DNA of 64,000 nt from Alphaproteobacteria bacterium (GTDB lineage: Bacteria; Pseudomonadota; Alphaproteobacteria; Caulobacterales; Caulobacteraceae), in contig JAHJME010000036.1 in the NCBI GenBank assembly GCA_018821435.1, forward strand, positions 1 through 64,000, written 5' to 3'. Positions 41,432 through 50,331 of this stretch are shown here, in pieces. The translations under genes were made by a program, and so were the position numbers. The first letter of the stretch is position 1; each line of letters begins with the position of its first letter. Under the pieces are notes generated by a model. That model was not told where the DNA came from, did no database searches, and saw only the letters and a program-made list of their open reading frames with translations.

Positions 41432-42658
41432 ATGGCGATCTATCTCCTCGGCGGGCATCAAAGTGACTTCGCGCGCGTCTGGTCGCGCGAGGGCCTCGAC
41501 ATTTCGGACATCCTCCGCGAGGGCGTCCTCGGCGCGCTGACGGCCTGCAAGCTCGACCCGTCCGACATCGACGCCGTGCATGTGGGCAACGCGTTCGGCG
41601 AGCTTTACCGGGGGCAGGGCCACCTGGCCGCGATGGTCTCGCAGGTCGTGCCCGAGCTGCACGGCGTCCCGGCCATGCGCCACGAGGCGGCCTGCGCCTC
41701 GTCGTCGATCGCCGTCCTGGCCGCGACGGCCGAGATCGAAGCCGGACGCTACGACTGCGTCCTCGTGGTGGGCGTCGAAGAAGAGAAGAACCTGTCGGGC
41801 GACGCGGCCTCCATCGTCCAGAACGCCGCGTCCTGGCAGGGGCGCGAAGGCCTGGAGTGTCGGTTCATGTGGCCGGCGGTCTTCGGCCGCCTCACGCAGG
41901 AATACGCCGAGCGCTACGGCTTCGATCGCCGCCATCTCAGCCGCATCGCCGAGATCAACCTGACCAACGCCAAGCGCAATCCCCTGGCGCAGACGCGGGC
42001 GTGGACCTTCGCGCCGGAGAGCTTCACCGAGGATGATGAGGCCAACCCGATGATCGAGCCCGGCACCCGCCGGCTCGACTGCACCCAGATCACGGACGGC
42101 GCCTGCGCCGTCGTGCTGTGTTCGGAGCGCTTCATGGCGCGCTATGCCGCGACCCGTGGCGTGTCCGCATCGGACTTCCCGCAGATCCTGGGCTGGGGCC
42201 ACGCCAACGCCGGCATCCGGTTCCTGGACAAGTTGGAGCGCTCGCGGGGCCAGGACTACATCTTCCCCCACGTGCGCGGCGCGATCACCGACGCCTGGCG
42301 CCGGGCGGGGATCGAGGGTCCGGACGATCTGGACGGCGTCGAGACGCACGACTGCTTCACGTCCACGGAGTACATGGCCATCGACCATTTCGGCCTGACC
42401 GAGCCCGGCCAGTCCTGGCGGGCGGTGGAGGACGGGACGATCGAGGTGGGCGGTCGTTGCCCGGTCAACGCCTCGGGTGGCCTCATCGGCATCGGCCATC
42501 CCGTGGGCGCCACCGGAGCGCGGATGCTGCTGGACGCCGGCCGGCAGGTGACCGGAACGGCGGGCGATTCCCAGGTGGAGGGCGCGCGCACCTACCAGAC
42601 GCTGAACATTGGCGGCTCGTTGGGCACGGTGGTCAGCTTCGTCGTCGGCCGCGCCTGA
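41432..42658 (+). CDS. Thiolase-family acetyl-CoA acyltransferase (SCP2/steroid type)
   Basis: A 408-residue thiolase homologue. The nucleophilic Cys is in HEAACASSS (C88). A HDCFTSTEY segment replaces the NEAF of classic thiolases, as in SCP2-type lipid-transfer thiolases. GGLIGIGHPVGATGAR carries the catalytic His. The usual second Cys (CxG near the C-terminus) is replaced by LNIGGSLG, also as in the SCP2 group. Such enzymes act in steroid or branched-chain side-chain removal, sometimes together with DUF35 partners. Convergent with cofD, 15 bases apart. Confidence 0.88.
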   Translation: MAIYLLGGHQSDFARVWSREGLDISDILREGVLGALTACKLDPSDIDAVHVGNAFGELYRGQGHLAAMVSQVVPELHGVPAMRHEAACASSSIAVLAATAEIEAGRYDCVLVVGVEEEKNLSGDAASIVQNAASWQGREGLECRFMWPAVFGRLTQEYAERYGFDRRHLSRIAEINLTNAKRNPLAQTRAWTFAPESFTEDDEANPMIEPGTRRLDCTQITDGACAVVLCSERFMARYAATRGVSASDFPQILGWGHANAGIRFLDKLERSRGQDYIFPHVRGAITDAWRRAGIEGPDDLDGVETHDCFTSTEYMAIDHFGLTEPGQSWRAVEDGTIEVGGRCPVNASGGLIGIGHPVGATGARMLLDAGRQVTGTAGDSQVEGARTYQTLNIGGSLGTVVSFVVGRA

Positions 42659-42673
42659 GCGGCCGCGACGGGC

Positions 42674-43621
42674 TCAGGCCAGGGCGCGCACGAGGTCGAG
42701 GGTCTCGCCGGCCAGACGCAGCCGGTCGCCGTCGTCGGTCATGACCGCGTCGGTGGCGCTGACGGCGATCCCGAGGTCGGCGATCGCGGCGGTCTCGCCG
42801 ACGTCGATGGTGTCGATCACAAGTCCGGACAGCAGCCCTTGGTAATGGCGCGCGACGGCGGTCGCCGAGGGCGTCACTCCGAGTTCGGCCATGAGCTTGG
42901 CCGCCGGCCCCTTCAGCGCCGCGCCGCCGATGATGGGCGAGACGGCGACGATCGGGGCCGCGACCCGCTCCAGCGCCGATCGCACGCCGGGCACGGCCAG
43001 GATCGGGTCGACGCTCAGATAGGGGTTCGACGGGCAGATGATGACGCCGGCCAGATCCTGCCGCGACAGGGCCTGCGCCAGGGCGTCCGAGGGCGAGGCC
43101 TGGGCGGCGCCTTCGAAGTGGATGGCCCGGACCACGGGCCGGCATTGTTCGCCGACGAAGTAGCGCTGAAACGGCAGCCGTCCGACGTCGGTGTCCATCA
43201 CCGTGCGAACGGGCTGGTCCGACATCGGGACGATCGCGTGGCTGAGGCCCAGGGCCGCGCCGAGTGTCGCGGTGATCCGCGACAGGGTCTCGCCGTCGCG
43301 CAGTCTCTGGGTGCGCAGAACATGCATGGCCAGGTCGGTGTCGCCCAGATTGAACCAGGTCTCGCCGCCCAGGCGGCCCAGCGCGCTCATGAACGCCCAG
43401 GTTTCGCCGGCGAGGCCCCAGCCACGGACCCGATCCGAGAGCCTGGCCAAGGTGTAGACCACGGTGTCGATGTCCGGCGAGACGTGGAGCCCCAGGTGCT
43501 CGAAGTCGTCGCCGGTGTTTACGGCGATGGTCAGGCGGTCCGGCGGCAGGAGGCGCGCGAGGCCGAAGGCCAGCTTCGCGCCGCCTACGCCGCCACAAAG
43601 CGCCAGGATGTGGCCCGTCAT
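42674..43621 (-). CDS. cofD: 2-phospho-L-lactate (or analogue) transferase CofD/FbiA
   Basis: The 315-residue enzyme that joins the activated phospho-acid (LPPG or analogue) to the deazaflavin FO, making (dehydro-)F420-0. Diagnostic stretches are CGGVGGAKLAFGL (9-21), NTGDDFEHLGLHVSPDID (35-52, metal and FO site), WFNLGDTDLA, CPSNPYLS and SPIIGGAALKGPAAKLM. All match the CofD family end to end. The start codon overlaps the cofE stop by 4 bases, so the two are coupled. Convergent with the thiolase gene. Confidence 0.95.
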   Translation of the reverse strand: MTGHILALCGGVGGAKLAFGLARLLPPDRLTIAVNTGDDFEHLGLHVSPDIDTVVYTLARLSDRVRGWGLAGETWAFMSALGRLGGETWFNLGDTDLAMHVLRTQRLRDGETLSRITATLGAALGLSHAIVPMSDQPVRTVMDTDVGRLPFQRYFVGEQCRPVVRAIHFEGAAQASPSDALAQALSRQDLAGVIICPSNPYLSVDPILAVPGVRSALERVAAPIVAVSPIIGGAALKGPAAKLMAELGVTPSATAVARHYQGLLSGLVIDTIDVGETAAIADLGIAVSATDAVMTDDGDRLRLAGETLDLVRALA

Positions 43622-44439
43622 CGGAAGAGATCCTTGTCCAGGGGGCGCAGCAGCTCGGCGATGCCCTCGTTGGGGTCGGGGTCGTAGGCGGCGCCGCTGA
43701 CGATGGCGACCGGCGTGCCCTCGGCCGCCTCGCCGATCGCCAGGGACGCGGCGGCGGCGATCTCGTCGGCCACGCCGATCACGGTGGCCTGCAGTTCCCG
43801 GCCGAACAGATCGGATTCGCCACGGCGGTCGCGCAGCGGCTTCAGGCCCGAGACGCCGATCGCCGTGCCGACAGTGCCCATCCGCCAGGCCCGGCCAAGG
43901 CTATCGGAGATGACGACGGCCAGCCGGACCCCGAATTCCGCCTCCAGGGCAAGGCGCAGGCGGGCGGCGCTGGCGTCGGGATTAGCCGGCCACAGCAGGA
44001 CATTGTCGGCGCTGGTCTCCGCGACGTTGGAGGCGTCGATCCCCGCGTTGGCCAGCACGTGGCCCGTTCGGTGCCGGGTGATGATGACGCCCGGCACGAC
44101 CCGCATGAGCTCGGCGGCCTCGGCCATGATCAACTCGACGACGGCGGGGTCCTTCTGCGCGGTCGCCGCGGCGGCGCGAGCGGCCGCGCCCGGCGTCACG
44201 GCGCCGAGCGACACCGTGCGATCCTCGACCTTGGACACCACCTTCTGGGCGAACACGACGACGTCGCCGTCCGCGAGCTGACCGCGCTGGACCCGGATCG
44301 CCGCGGCGACGAGGCCGGCCAGGTCCTGTCCTGCCTGGAAGAGCGGCAGGCCCTCGATGGGGGTTATGGTGATCTGCCGCGTCTGGCGGACGGCGGTTGC
44401 GCTTCCGGCTGTCTGGGTCGCCTCGTCGTCGTGCGCCAT
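43618..44439 (-). CDS. cofE: Coenzyme F420-0:L-glutamate ligase CofE (FbiB N-terminal type)
   Basis: The 273-residue GTP-dependent ligase that adds the glutamate tail to F420-0. Recognisable blocks are FAQKVVSKVED (the usual SKxEGR), PGVIITRHRTGHVLANAGIDASNV split over 110-135, ISDSLGRAWRMGTVGTAIGVSG and DLFGRELQATVIGVADEIA. It ends after the ligase domain: the nitroreductase-like C-terminal half of actinobacterial FbiB is absent. The ATG at 44439 is preferred; an upstream start would add an Arg/Ser-rich tail. First gene of the cofE-cofD operon, divergent from araC. Confidence 0.94.
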   Translation of the reverse strand: MAHDDEATQTAGSATAVRQTRQITITPIEGLPLFQAGQDLAGLVAAAIRVQRGQLADGDVVVFAQKVVSKVEDRTVSLGAVTPGAAARAAAATAQKDPAVVELIMAEAAELMRVVPGVIITRHRTGHVLANAGIDASNVAETSADNVLLWPANPDASAARLRLALEAEFGVRLAVVISDSLGRAWRMGTVGTAIGVSGLKPLRDRRGESDLFGRELQATVIGVADEIAAAASLAIGEAAEGTPVAIVSGAAYDPDPNEGIAELLRPLDKDLFR

Positions 44440-44595
44440 GGAAGCTTTCGTCGAAGGGGTGGTGGGCCTGGACGGCGCGGCGCGCCCGGCCGAAGGCCCC
44501 TTAGATTGTCGGCGCAAGGCGCGTCGCGCTCAGCCATTCCCTCCATTCATGCCGCAGAAGGCCACCAGGCCGCCGCATCGGAGGCGATCACATTT

Positions 44596-44644
44596 TGGTA
44601 CGTCTCTTCAAAAATGGCGCGGGACTGGTACGATCATTCAAAAT
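44596..44644. promoter_or_regulatory. Direct-repeat operator candidate between cofE and araC
   Basis: The motif TGGTACG-N4-TTCAAAA occurs twice in the same orientation, at 44596-44613 and 44626-44643, exactly 30 bases apart (close to three helical turns). The spacing and direct orientation are typical of AraC-family activator sites. The second copy ends 29 bases before the AraC-type regulator's ATG. Located between divergent cofE and araC, it could control both; binding is inferred. Confidence 0.6.
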
Positions 44645-44672
44645 CTCGCGCAATAAGCGAGAGCAGTGGAGG

Positions 44673-45728
44673 ATGCCATCCATGGATGAGCTGTTGGTCT
44701 GCAAGCACAGCGCCTTGGCGAGTTGCGCAGGGGCGCTCGTCTCCGCGCTGGAACAGCGGGGGCACGACTGGGCCGACGTTCGGGCGGGCTCGAAGCTGGC
44801 CGACCCCCGCACGATGGCCGAAGGGGCTCGCGTTCCGCAGGAACATCTGCGGTTTCTCTGGAAGCGTTCGGCGGAACTGACGCGGGACGAAGGGTTTCCG
44901 CTGGTCGCGGCCGGCTTTCTCCGACCCCAGACGCTTCACGCCTTGGGCTTCAGCCTGCTGGCGGCCTCCAGCCTGCATGAGGTCTGCGAGACCTATCAGC
45001 GGCACTTCCACGTGGTCTCGACCGCGGCGGCCATCGACATTCACCGGACGCCGCGCACCTATGAAATCAAGTCCGTCTGCCACCCGCTGGTCAACGTGGA
45101 GGGCTTCGAACTCTTTCTGGGGTTCATCGTCCCGCTCTTCGCCTCTCTGACGCGCGAGAGAGTCACGCCGCTGCGCGTATGCCTCCGTCGGACGCTGAAT
45201 TCGCGCGCCGTCATCGAGCGCTACAACACCTTCTTCGGCGTCAGGGTCGAGTTCGGTGCGGAGGAGAACCTGGTGGTCTTCGATCGCGCCGTGATGTCAG
45301 CCCCGCTCGGATCGGGAAACACCAGCGTGCGCGCGGCGATGGAGACGATCATCGGCCAGTACCTCACCGAGGTGGGCAGCGGTGAATTCCGGACGATGGT
45401 GAGGGCGCAGATCCTGAGCCAGCTTCAGAGCGGCGCGGTGTCGGAAGACGCCGTATCGCGCGGCCTGAACATGAGCACGTCGACCCTGGCGCGGCGCCTG
45501 CGGGGTGAAGGGCTCAACTTCCGTGAGCTGCTCCAGGAGACGCAGAAGAGCCTGGCGCTGCAGTACCTCCAGGACGCCAGGCTCTCCATCAGCGAGATCG
45601 GCTTCCGTCTCGGCTTCGAGGACCTGAGTTCGCTGTCGCGTTCGTTCCGGCGCTGGACAGGGCTTTCGCCGCGCGAGTGGCGCCGCCGGCATGTCCGCGA
45701 CGGCGCGATGACCGCCCTGGCGGCCTGA
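44673..45728 (+). CDS. AraC-family transcriptional regulator with arabinose-binding-like N-terminal domain
   Basis: A 351-residue regulator. The N-terminal 200 residues fit the 'arabinose-binding' sensor domain of OruR/ArgR-type AraC proteins (HALGFSLLAASSLHEVCETYQRHF region). The C-terminal double HTH (about 250-345) reads DAVSRGLNMSTSTLARRLRGEG and LSISEIGFRLGFEDLSSLSRSFRRWTG in two blocks. The ATG at 44673 follows AGTGGAGG. Divergent from the cofED operon with a conspicuous direct repeat between; probably an activator of the F420/catabolic genes. Confidence 0.9.
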   Translation: MPSMDELLVCKHSALASCAGALVSALEQRGHDWADVRAGSKLADPRTMAEGARVPQEHLRFLWKRSAELTRDEGFPLVAAGFLRPQTLHALGFSLLAASSLHEVCETYQRHFHVVSTAAAIDIHRTPRTYEIKSVCHPLVNVEGFELFLGFIVPLFASLTRERVTPLRVCLRRTLNSRAVIERYNTFFGVRVEFGAEENLVVFDRAVMSAPLGSGNTSVRAAMETIIGQYLTEVGSGEFRTMVRAQILSQLQSGAVSEDAVSRGLNMSTSTLARRLRGEGLNFRELLQETQKSLALQYLQDARLSISEIGFRLGFEDLSSLSRSFRRWTGLSPREWRRRHVRDGAMTALAA

Positions 45729-45731
45729 GCG

Positions 45732-46967
45732 CTAGATATAGCTTCGCCGGCTGGTGATCGCGTCCAGCTCCCACCGGAAGCCGGCGGCCGAGGCCGTCAC
45801 CTCGTCGGGCCGGGCGCCGATCGCCACCAGCCTGACCAGCCGTCCGGCCAGCATGGCCTGGCACAGCAGGGCGTCCACCGGCCGGACATCGAAGCCCGCG
45901 GCGCGTAGGGCCGCCGTCCACATGGCGTTCTGCTCGCCGATGGCCCGCCAGGCGTGTCCCGTGAGGGCCGGATCGCGACTGGCGTGCGCCCAGGCGACCA
46001 ACGCGGCCAAGGCCTCGGGCCGCCGGACACCGGCCTCTGCCTCGAGGTGAGACATCATACGGGCAAGCACGCCGTCGAGGTCGTGTGGCGCCGTGTCCCG
46101 GGCGAAGGTGTCGAGCAGGCGGTCGTTGGCCGCGTCCAGCAGTCGACCCAGGGCCAGGCCGAGAATCCGCTCGATACTCGCGAAGTGGTAGGCCGGCGCC
46201 GAAGCCGTCAGCCCGGTGCGTTCGGACAGGGTTCGGTAGGACAGGGCCGCGGGGCCATCGAGGGCGACGATCTCGACAGCGGCCTCCAGGATGGCTTCCT
46301 GCGTCCGCCGCGCCTTCGCCCCTGTCCGTGGCCGCGCGACGGTGGCCTCGGCGGCCAGGTCGCGAGGCGCCCAGGAGGTTAGGGGATCTGCGACGCCGTC
46401 CAGCACGTCGGCCAGCGCGCGCGGGTCGAGGCCTAGCGCCACGATCATCAGCATCAGGCCCGCGGTGGTATGGATGGCGCTCTGGATCACCGGCGCCGGG
46501 TCCGCGACCCCGATCGCGTGCGCCACGTCCGCGAGAACCTCCTCGAACGCGGCGTACCAGGCCCGCGCGGTCGCGCGACCCTCGGTCGACCGCGCGAGCT
46601 CGAGCATGACTTCGCACCACGCCAGCGTTCCCTCGCGATTGCGGCCCGCGCCCGCCCAGAGGAGGCGTCTGACAAAGGCGCGGAAGTCAGGTTCGCGGCG
46701 CTGACCCAGCTGGATCTCGCGGGCCGCGCGCCGCACGGCGTCCGTGTAGGAGTCGAGCAGGCGCTTGGAAGCGAGGGCGAGGATTTCGTCCTTCGAGCTG
46801 TAGTAGTAGGTCGTGGCCGCCAGGGAGACCTGGGCCGTGCGCGCCACGTCGCGATGGGTGATCGCGCGCAACCCGCCGGTGGCCAACAGCCGGATCGCCG
46901 CATCGGCGATCTGGGTCTTGCGGGCCCGAGGTTCCACTTGAGCGGTCGGCTGCGACTGCGGAGGCAT
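45732..46967 (-). CDS. Double TetR regulator (two fused TetR units)
   Basis: A 411-residue protein containing two complete TetR-type units in tandem. HTH 1 is at about 15-63 (RKTQIADAAIRLL, HRDVARTAQVS, TYYYSSKDEIL) and HTH 2 at about 219-270 (RRTQEAILEAAVEI, YRTLSERTGLT, PAYHFASIERIL). Each is followed by a helical ligand-type domain. Standard TetR proteins are about 200 residues and dimerise, so a single chain here could act as a pseudo-dimer. Convergent with araC (3 bases apart) and in the same direction as the ligase/F420 operon. Confidence 0.9.
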   Translation of the reverse strand: MPPQSQPTAQVEPRARKTQIADAAIRLLATGGLRAITHRDVARTAQVSLAATTYYYSSKDEILALASKRLLDSYTDAVRRAAREIQLGQRREPDFRAFVRRLLWAGAGRNREGTLAWCEVMLELARSTEGRATARAWYAAFEEVLADVAHAIGVADPAPVIQSAIHTTAGLMLMIVALGLDPRALADVLDGVADPLTSWAPRDLAAEATVARPRTGAKARRTQEAILEAAVEIVALDGPAALSYRTLSERTGLTASAPAYHFASIERILGLALGRLLDAANDRLLDTFARDTAPHDLDGVLARMMSHLEAEAGVRRPEALAALVAWAHASRDPALTGHAWRAIGEQNAMWTAALRAAGFDVRPVDALLCQAMLAGRLVRLVAIGARPDEVTASAAGFRWELDAITSRRSYI

Positions 46968-47109
46968 CCGGTGTTGTCTTCACAGTTGAGGGCGAATGCC
47001 AGCGTTTCCCGGACTCGGCGGCAATCTAACCCCGTTCGGCTCGCATTTGCCGAGGCCAGGACCGACGCCTGTCTGGGACGTCCCCGGAACGGCTGGCGGA
47101 CGCCGCGGT

Positions 47110-48729
47110 TCAGCCCACGACAGACATCGATTCAAGTGCGAACGCGCGCATCCGATCGTAGTTCGCCTTGCCGTTCGGAAACCGCTCGAGCGAGGCCTTG
47201 GGGAAGACCCGCTTGGGGGTCTTGTAGTCGGCCAGCCGCGACCGGACGAACTCACGCAGGGCCTGCTCGTCGAACGCGGCCCCCTCGCGCCAGGCCACGA
47301 CGCCAATGACCGCCTGACCCCAGCGTTCGTCCGGTACGCCGACGACCGTGGCGTCCTCGACGCCCGCGTATTCCTTGAGCGCCTCCTCGACCTCCTCGGC
47401 GAAGACCTTCTCGCCGCCGGTGTTGATGCAGGCCGAGTTCCGGCCGAGCAGCGTCACCCGTCCGTCCGCCTCGACGCGGCACATGTCGCCGGTGATCACG
47501 TAGCGGACCCCGTCGATGGCGCGGAAGGTTTCGGCGGTCTTCTTCTCGTCCTTGTAGTACCCGAGCGGCATGATGCCGGAGCGGGCGATAAAGCCCACGC
47601 GTCCGGAGCCCGGCTCGACCTCCTGGTCGTTTTCGTCGAACACCTTGCACTCGGGTCCGACGCGGAAGTCGAGCGTGGCGCCCGCGCCGGTGTCCCGGCT
47701 ACTGACGGTGGACGCGAAGGCGGGGGCCTCGCTGGAAGCCAGGGCGTCGACGAACGTCGTCCCCGGCAGATGGCGCAGCATGGCTTCCTTGACGGGGGTC
47801 GACCACATGACGCCGGACGAGATGATCATGCTCAGGCTGTCGGCGTCGTACCGGCCCGGCGCATCCTCCAGGGCCTGCAGCAACGGCTTGGCGAAGGTGT
47901 CGCCCACGATGGCCATGTTGGTCACGCCGTGACGGGCCACGGCCGCCCAGACGTCTTCCGCGCGGAAGCCGCCTTCGGATGGCGTGGTGACCACGGCGCC
48001 GCCGCCCAACAGCGCGATGAGCGCCGTCCCCATTCCGGTGAGGTGCATCAGCGGCGGGGTCGGCAGCTGCACGATCTTCACGCCGCGCTCCCGGGCGTAG
48101 GCCAGGAATTCGTCGACGTCGCGGGGCGGCCCGCCGTTCGCGTCGATGAGGCCCGCCAGCTGGGCGCGCAGCATCAGGTCGTGGGTCCAGATGACGCCCT
48201 TCGGCATACCGGTCGTGCCGCCGGTGTAGACGAGGATCGGGTCGTCGCCGTCGCGCGCGATATCCAGCGGCGTCCCCGGCCCATTGGCCGCGAGCGTCTC
48301 ATAGGCGACCGCATATCCAGCCGCCGGCTGTTCGCCGACCTCGATCCACAGGGCGACGTTCGGGCAGCTCTCGCGGACCGCCTCGACCAGGGGCCGGAAC
48401 TCGGTCGCATAGGCCACGACGCCGGCGTCCGAATTGTCGAGGATGTAGGCCAGCTCCTGGGCGCGATAGCGGTAGTTGATGTTGACGTGGGTGAAGCGCC
48501 CCTTCAGCGCCGCCACCAGCAGCTCCAGGTACTCAGGGCGGTTGCGCATGTAGAACGCGATCTTCACGCCGGGCGCGACGCCGCGATCATGCAGGTTGCG
48601 GGCGATGTTGTTGCTGCGGCGGGTGAGGTCGGCCCAGGAGACGATGCGGTCGCCGTGGATCAGGGCGGGGCGCGAGCGCGGCTCGATCTCGCCCACGCGA
48701 TCCAGGATGTCGCCCATATGCCACTTCAT
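47110..48729 (-). CDS. Acyl-CoA ligase, FadD19/FadD3-like (steroid side-chain type)
   Basis: A 539-residue AMP-forming ligase with TGGTTGMPKG (about 168-177), PPLMHLTGMG, ASSEAPAF, GYYKDEKKTAETFR and NTGGEKVFAEEVEEALK. The last two blocks closely match actinobacterial FadD19-type ligases of cholesterol side-chain degradation, as I recall them. The final Lys is in FPNGKANYDRM. This gives the strongest hint that the pathway substrate is a steroid or similar polycyclic acid; assignment by family only. Last gene of the npdG-cofC-fbiC operon, 61 bases after the previous ligase. Confidence 0.9.
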   Translation of the reverse strand: MKWHMGDILDRVGEIEPRSRPALIHGDRIVSWADLTRRSNNIARNLHDRGVAPGVKIAFYMRNRPEYLELLVAALKGRFTHVNINYRYRAQELAYILDNSDAGVVAYATEFRPLVEAVRESCPNVALWIEVGEQPAAGYAVAYETLAANGPGTPLDIARDGDDPILVYTGGTTGMPKGVIWTHDLMLRAQLAGLIDANGGPPRDVDEFLAYARERGVKIVQLPTPPLMHLTGMGTALIALLGGGAVVTTPSEGGFRAEDVWAAVARHGVTNMAIVGDTFAKPLLQALEDAPGRYDADSLSMIISSGVMWSTPVKEAMLRHLPGTTFVDALASSEAPAFASTVSSRDTGAGATLDFRVGPECKVFDENDQEVEPGSGRVGFIARSGIMPLGYYKDEKKTAETFRAIDGVRYVITGDMCRVEADGRVTLLGRNSACINTGGEKVFAEEVEEALKEYAGVEDATVVGVPDERWGQAVIGVVAWREGAAFDEQALREFVRSRLADYKTPKRVFPKASLERFPNGKANYDRMRAFALESMSVVG

Positions 48730-48790
48730 GCGTTCGCTCCGAATATCGTTGGGCCGTGGGCGAGGGGCCGCGCGGCCGCCCAGCCGGGAC

Positions 48791-50329
48791 TCAGGTGGAC
48801 GCCAGGGTCGCGGCCAGGGTGACGCGGAGCTCCCGCTTCAACACCTTTCCCGCGCCGCTCAGCGGCAGCGGCGTCTCCGCCAGCGTAACGGAGCGCGGGC
48901 ATTTGTAGTGCGAAAGGTGCGCGCGGCAGTGCTCGATCAGCTCCTCTGCCGACGCGGCGGCGCCGTCACGCAGCCGCACCACCGCGTGGACACGCTCGCC
49001 CCAGTGCGGGTCGGGAAGACCGACCACGGCGTATTCCAGCACGGCCGGATGCCGGGCCAGGACGTCCTCGACCTCGACGGAATAGATGTTCTCGCCGCCG
49101 GAGATGATCATGTCCTTCTTGCGATCGACGAGCGTGACGACGCCGTCCTGATCGATGAAGCCCATGTCGCCGGTGTGGAGCCAACCGTCCCGCAGCGTCT
49201 CGGCGGTGATCTCGGGCTGATTCCAATAGCCCACCATCAGGCTGTCGCTGGTCATGACGATCTCGCCGATCTCGTCGACGCCCACCTCGGAGCCGTCGTC
49301 GGCGAGGATCTTCACATCGACGCCGATCGCGGGCGGGCCGGCCGACTTCAGCTTGCCTGCCAACGGGCCCTCGACCACATGGCGCCACGGCGGCAGGACG
49401 CAGATCGAGACCGTCTCGGTCTGTCCGTACGATTGGGCGAACTGGGCGTCGGGGAAGGCCGCCATCGCCCGGCGCAGCAGCGCTTCGGAGATCGGCGACG
49501 CGCCGTAGATGATCCGCCGCAGCGACGCCAGGTCATGCCGTTCGAAATCCGGCGCTTCGAGCACCCGGCTGAGCATGGTCGGCACCAGGGCGACGTGGGT
49601 GATCCGCTCGCGCTCCATGGCGCGCAGCACCGCCTGTGGTTCGAAGGCGGGCAGGGGGACGTTGGCGCCCGCGTGCATCGCCATGGCCACGGTGTAGGCT
49701 AGCGCGCCCACGTGGAAGAGAGGCGCCACATAGAGGAAGCGCATGTCGCGGGTGTCGCCGAGCACGTCGGCGCTCTGATGCACATTGGCGATCAGCGCCG
49801 AGCTCGTGTGCATGACCCCCTTCGGCCTGCCGGTAGAGCCGCCGGTGTAGAGTAGGAACGCCACCTCGTCGGCGGCCGGCTCGGGCGGCAACGGGGCCGC
49901 CGTCAGCGCCGCGAGCGACTCGGCCCCGTCGCCTGCGGACCCCAGCAGCAGAACGCGGTCCACTGCACCCTCCGCCCGAAGTTCCGCCGCCGCCGCCAGG
50001 CTGCCGGCGTCGGCAAGCAGCAGGCGGGCCCCCGCGTCATGGATCAGGGCGGCGATCTCGGTCAGCGAGAGCCGCGTGTTCAGCGGCGCCGCGATGGCGC
50101 CGAGGCGCGGGATCGCGAAGAGCGCCTCGATGTAGCTGCCGGAGTTTGCGGCGAGGATCGCCACGCGGTCGCCCGGCCGGACGCCAGCGCCCGCCAGCCG
50201 GCCGGCCATCGCCTCGATATTGGCGAGGGTCTCGGCCCAGGTCGCCACGCCGTCGTCGCAGATCGCGGGCCCGCGCGGGTTGATGGCGGCGGCCCGTCGA
50301 ACGAGCTGGAAGAGATGAGGCCGCGTCAT
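48791..50329 (-). CDS. AMP-forming acyl-CoA ligase
   Basis: A 512-residue ANL-family ligase with YTGGSTGRPKG (about 165-175), YGQTETVS, the GWLHTGDMGFID hinge, ISGGENIYSVEVE and the catalytic Lys in PLSGAGKVLKR. It differs clearly from the neighbouring FadD19-like enzyme, so the two likely activate different intermediates. The ATG at 50329 lies 2 bases after the stop of the upstream dehydrogenase, with GAGG as ribosome site. Confidence 0.91.
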   Translation of the reverse strand: MTRPHLFQLVRRAAAINPRGPAICDDGVATWAETLANIEAMAGRLAGAGVRPGDRVAILAANSGSYIEALFAIPRLGAIAAPLNTRLSLTEIAALIHDAGARLLLADAGSLAAAAELRAEGAVDRVLLLGSAGDGAESLAALTAAPLPPEPAADEVAFLLYTGGSTGRPKGVMHTSSALIANVHQSADVLGDTRDMRFLYVAPLFHVGALAYTVAMAMHAGANVPLPAFEPQAVLRAMERERITHVALVPTMLSRVLEAPDFERHDLASLRRIIYGASPISEALLRRAMAAFPDAQFAQSYGQTETVSICVLPPWRHVVEGPLAGKLKSAGPPAIGVDVKILADDGSEVGVDEIGEIVMTSDSLMVGYWNQPEITAETLRDGWLHTGDMGFIDQDGVVTLVDRKKDMIISGGENIYSVEVEDVLARHPAVLEYAVVGLPDPHWGERVHAVVRLRDGAAASAEELIEHCRAHLSHYKCPRSVTLAETPLPLSGAGKVLKRELRVTLAATLAST

Positions 50330-50331
50330 GC

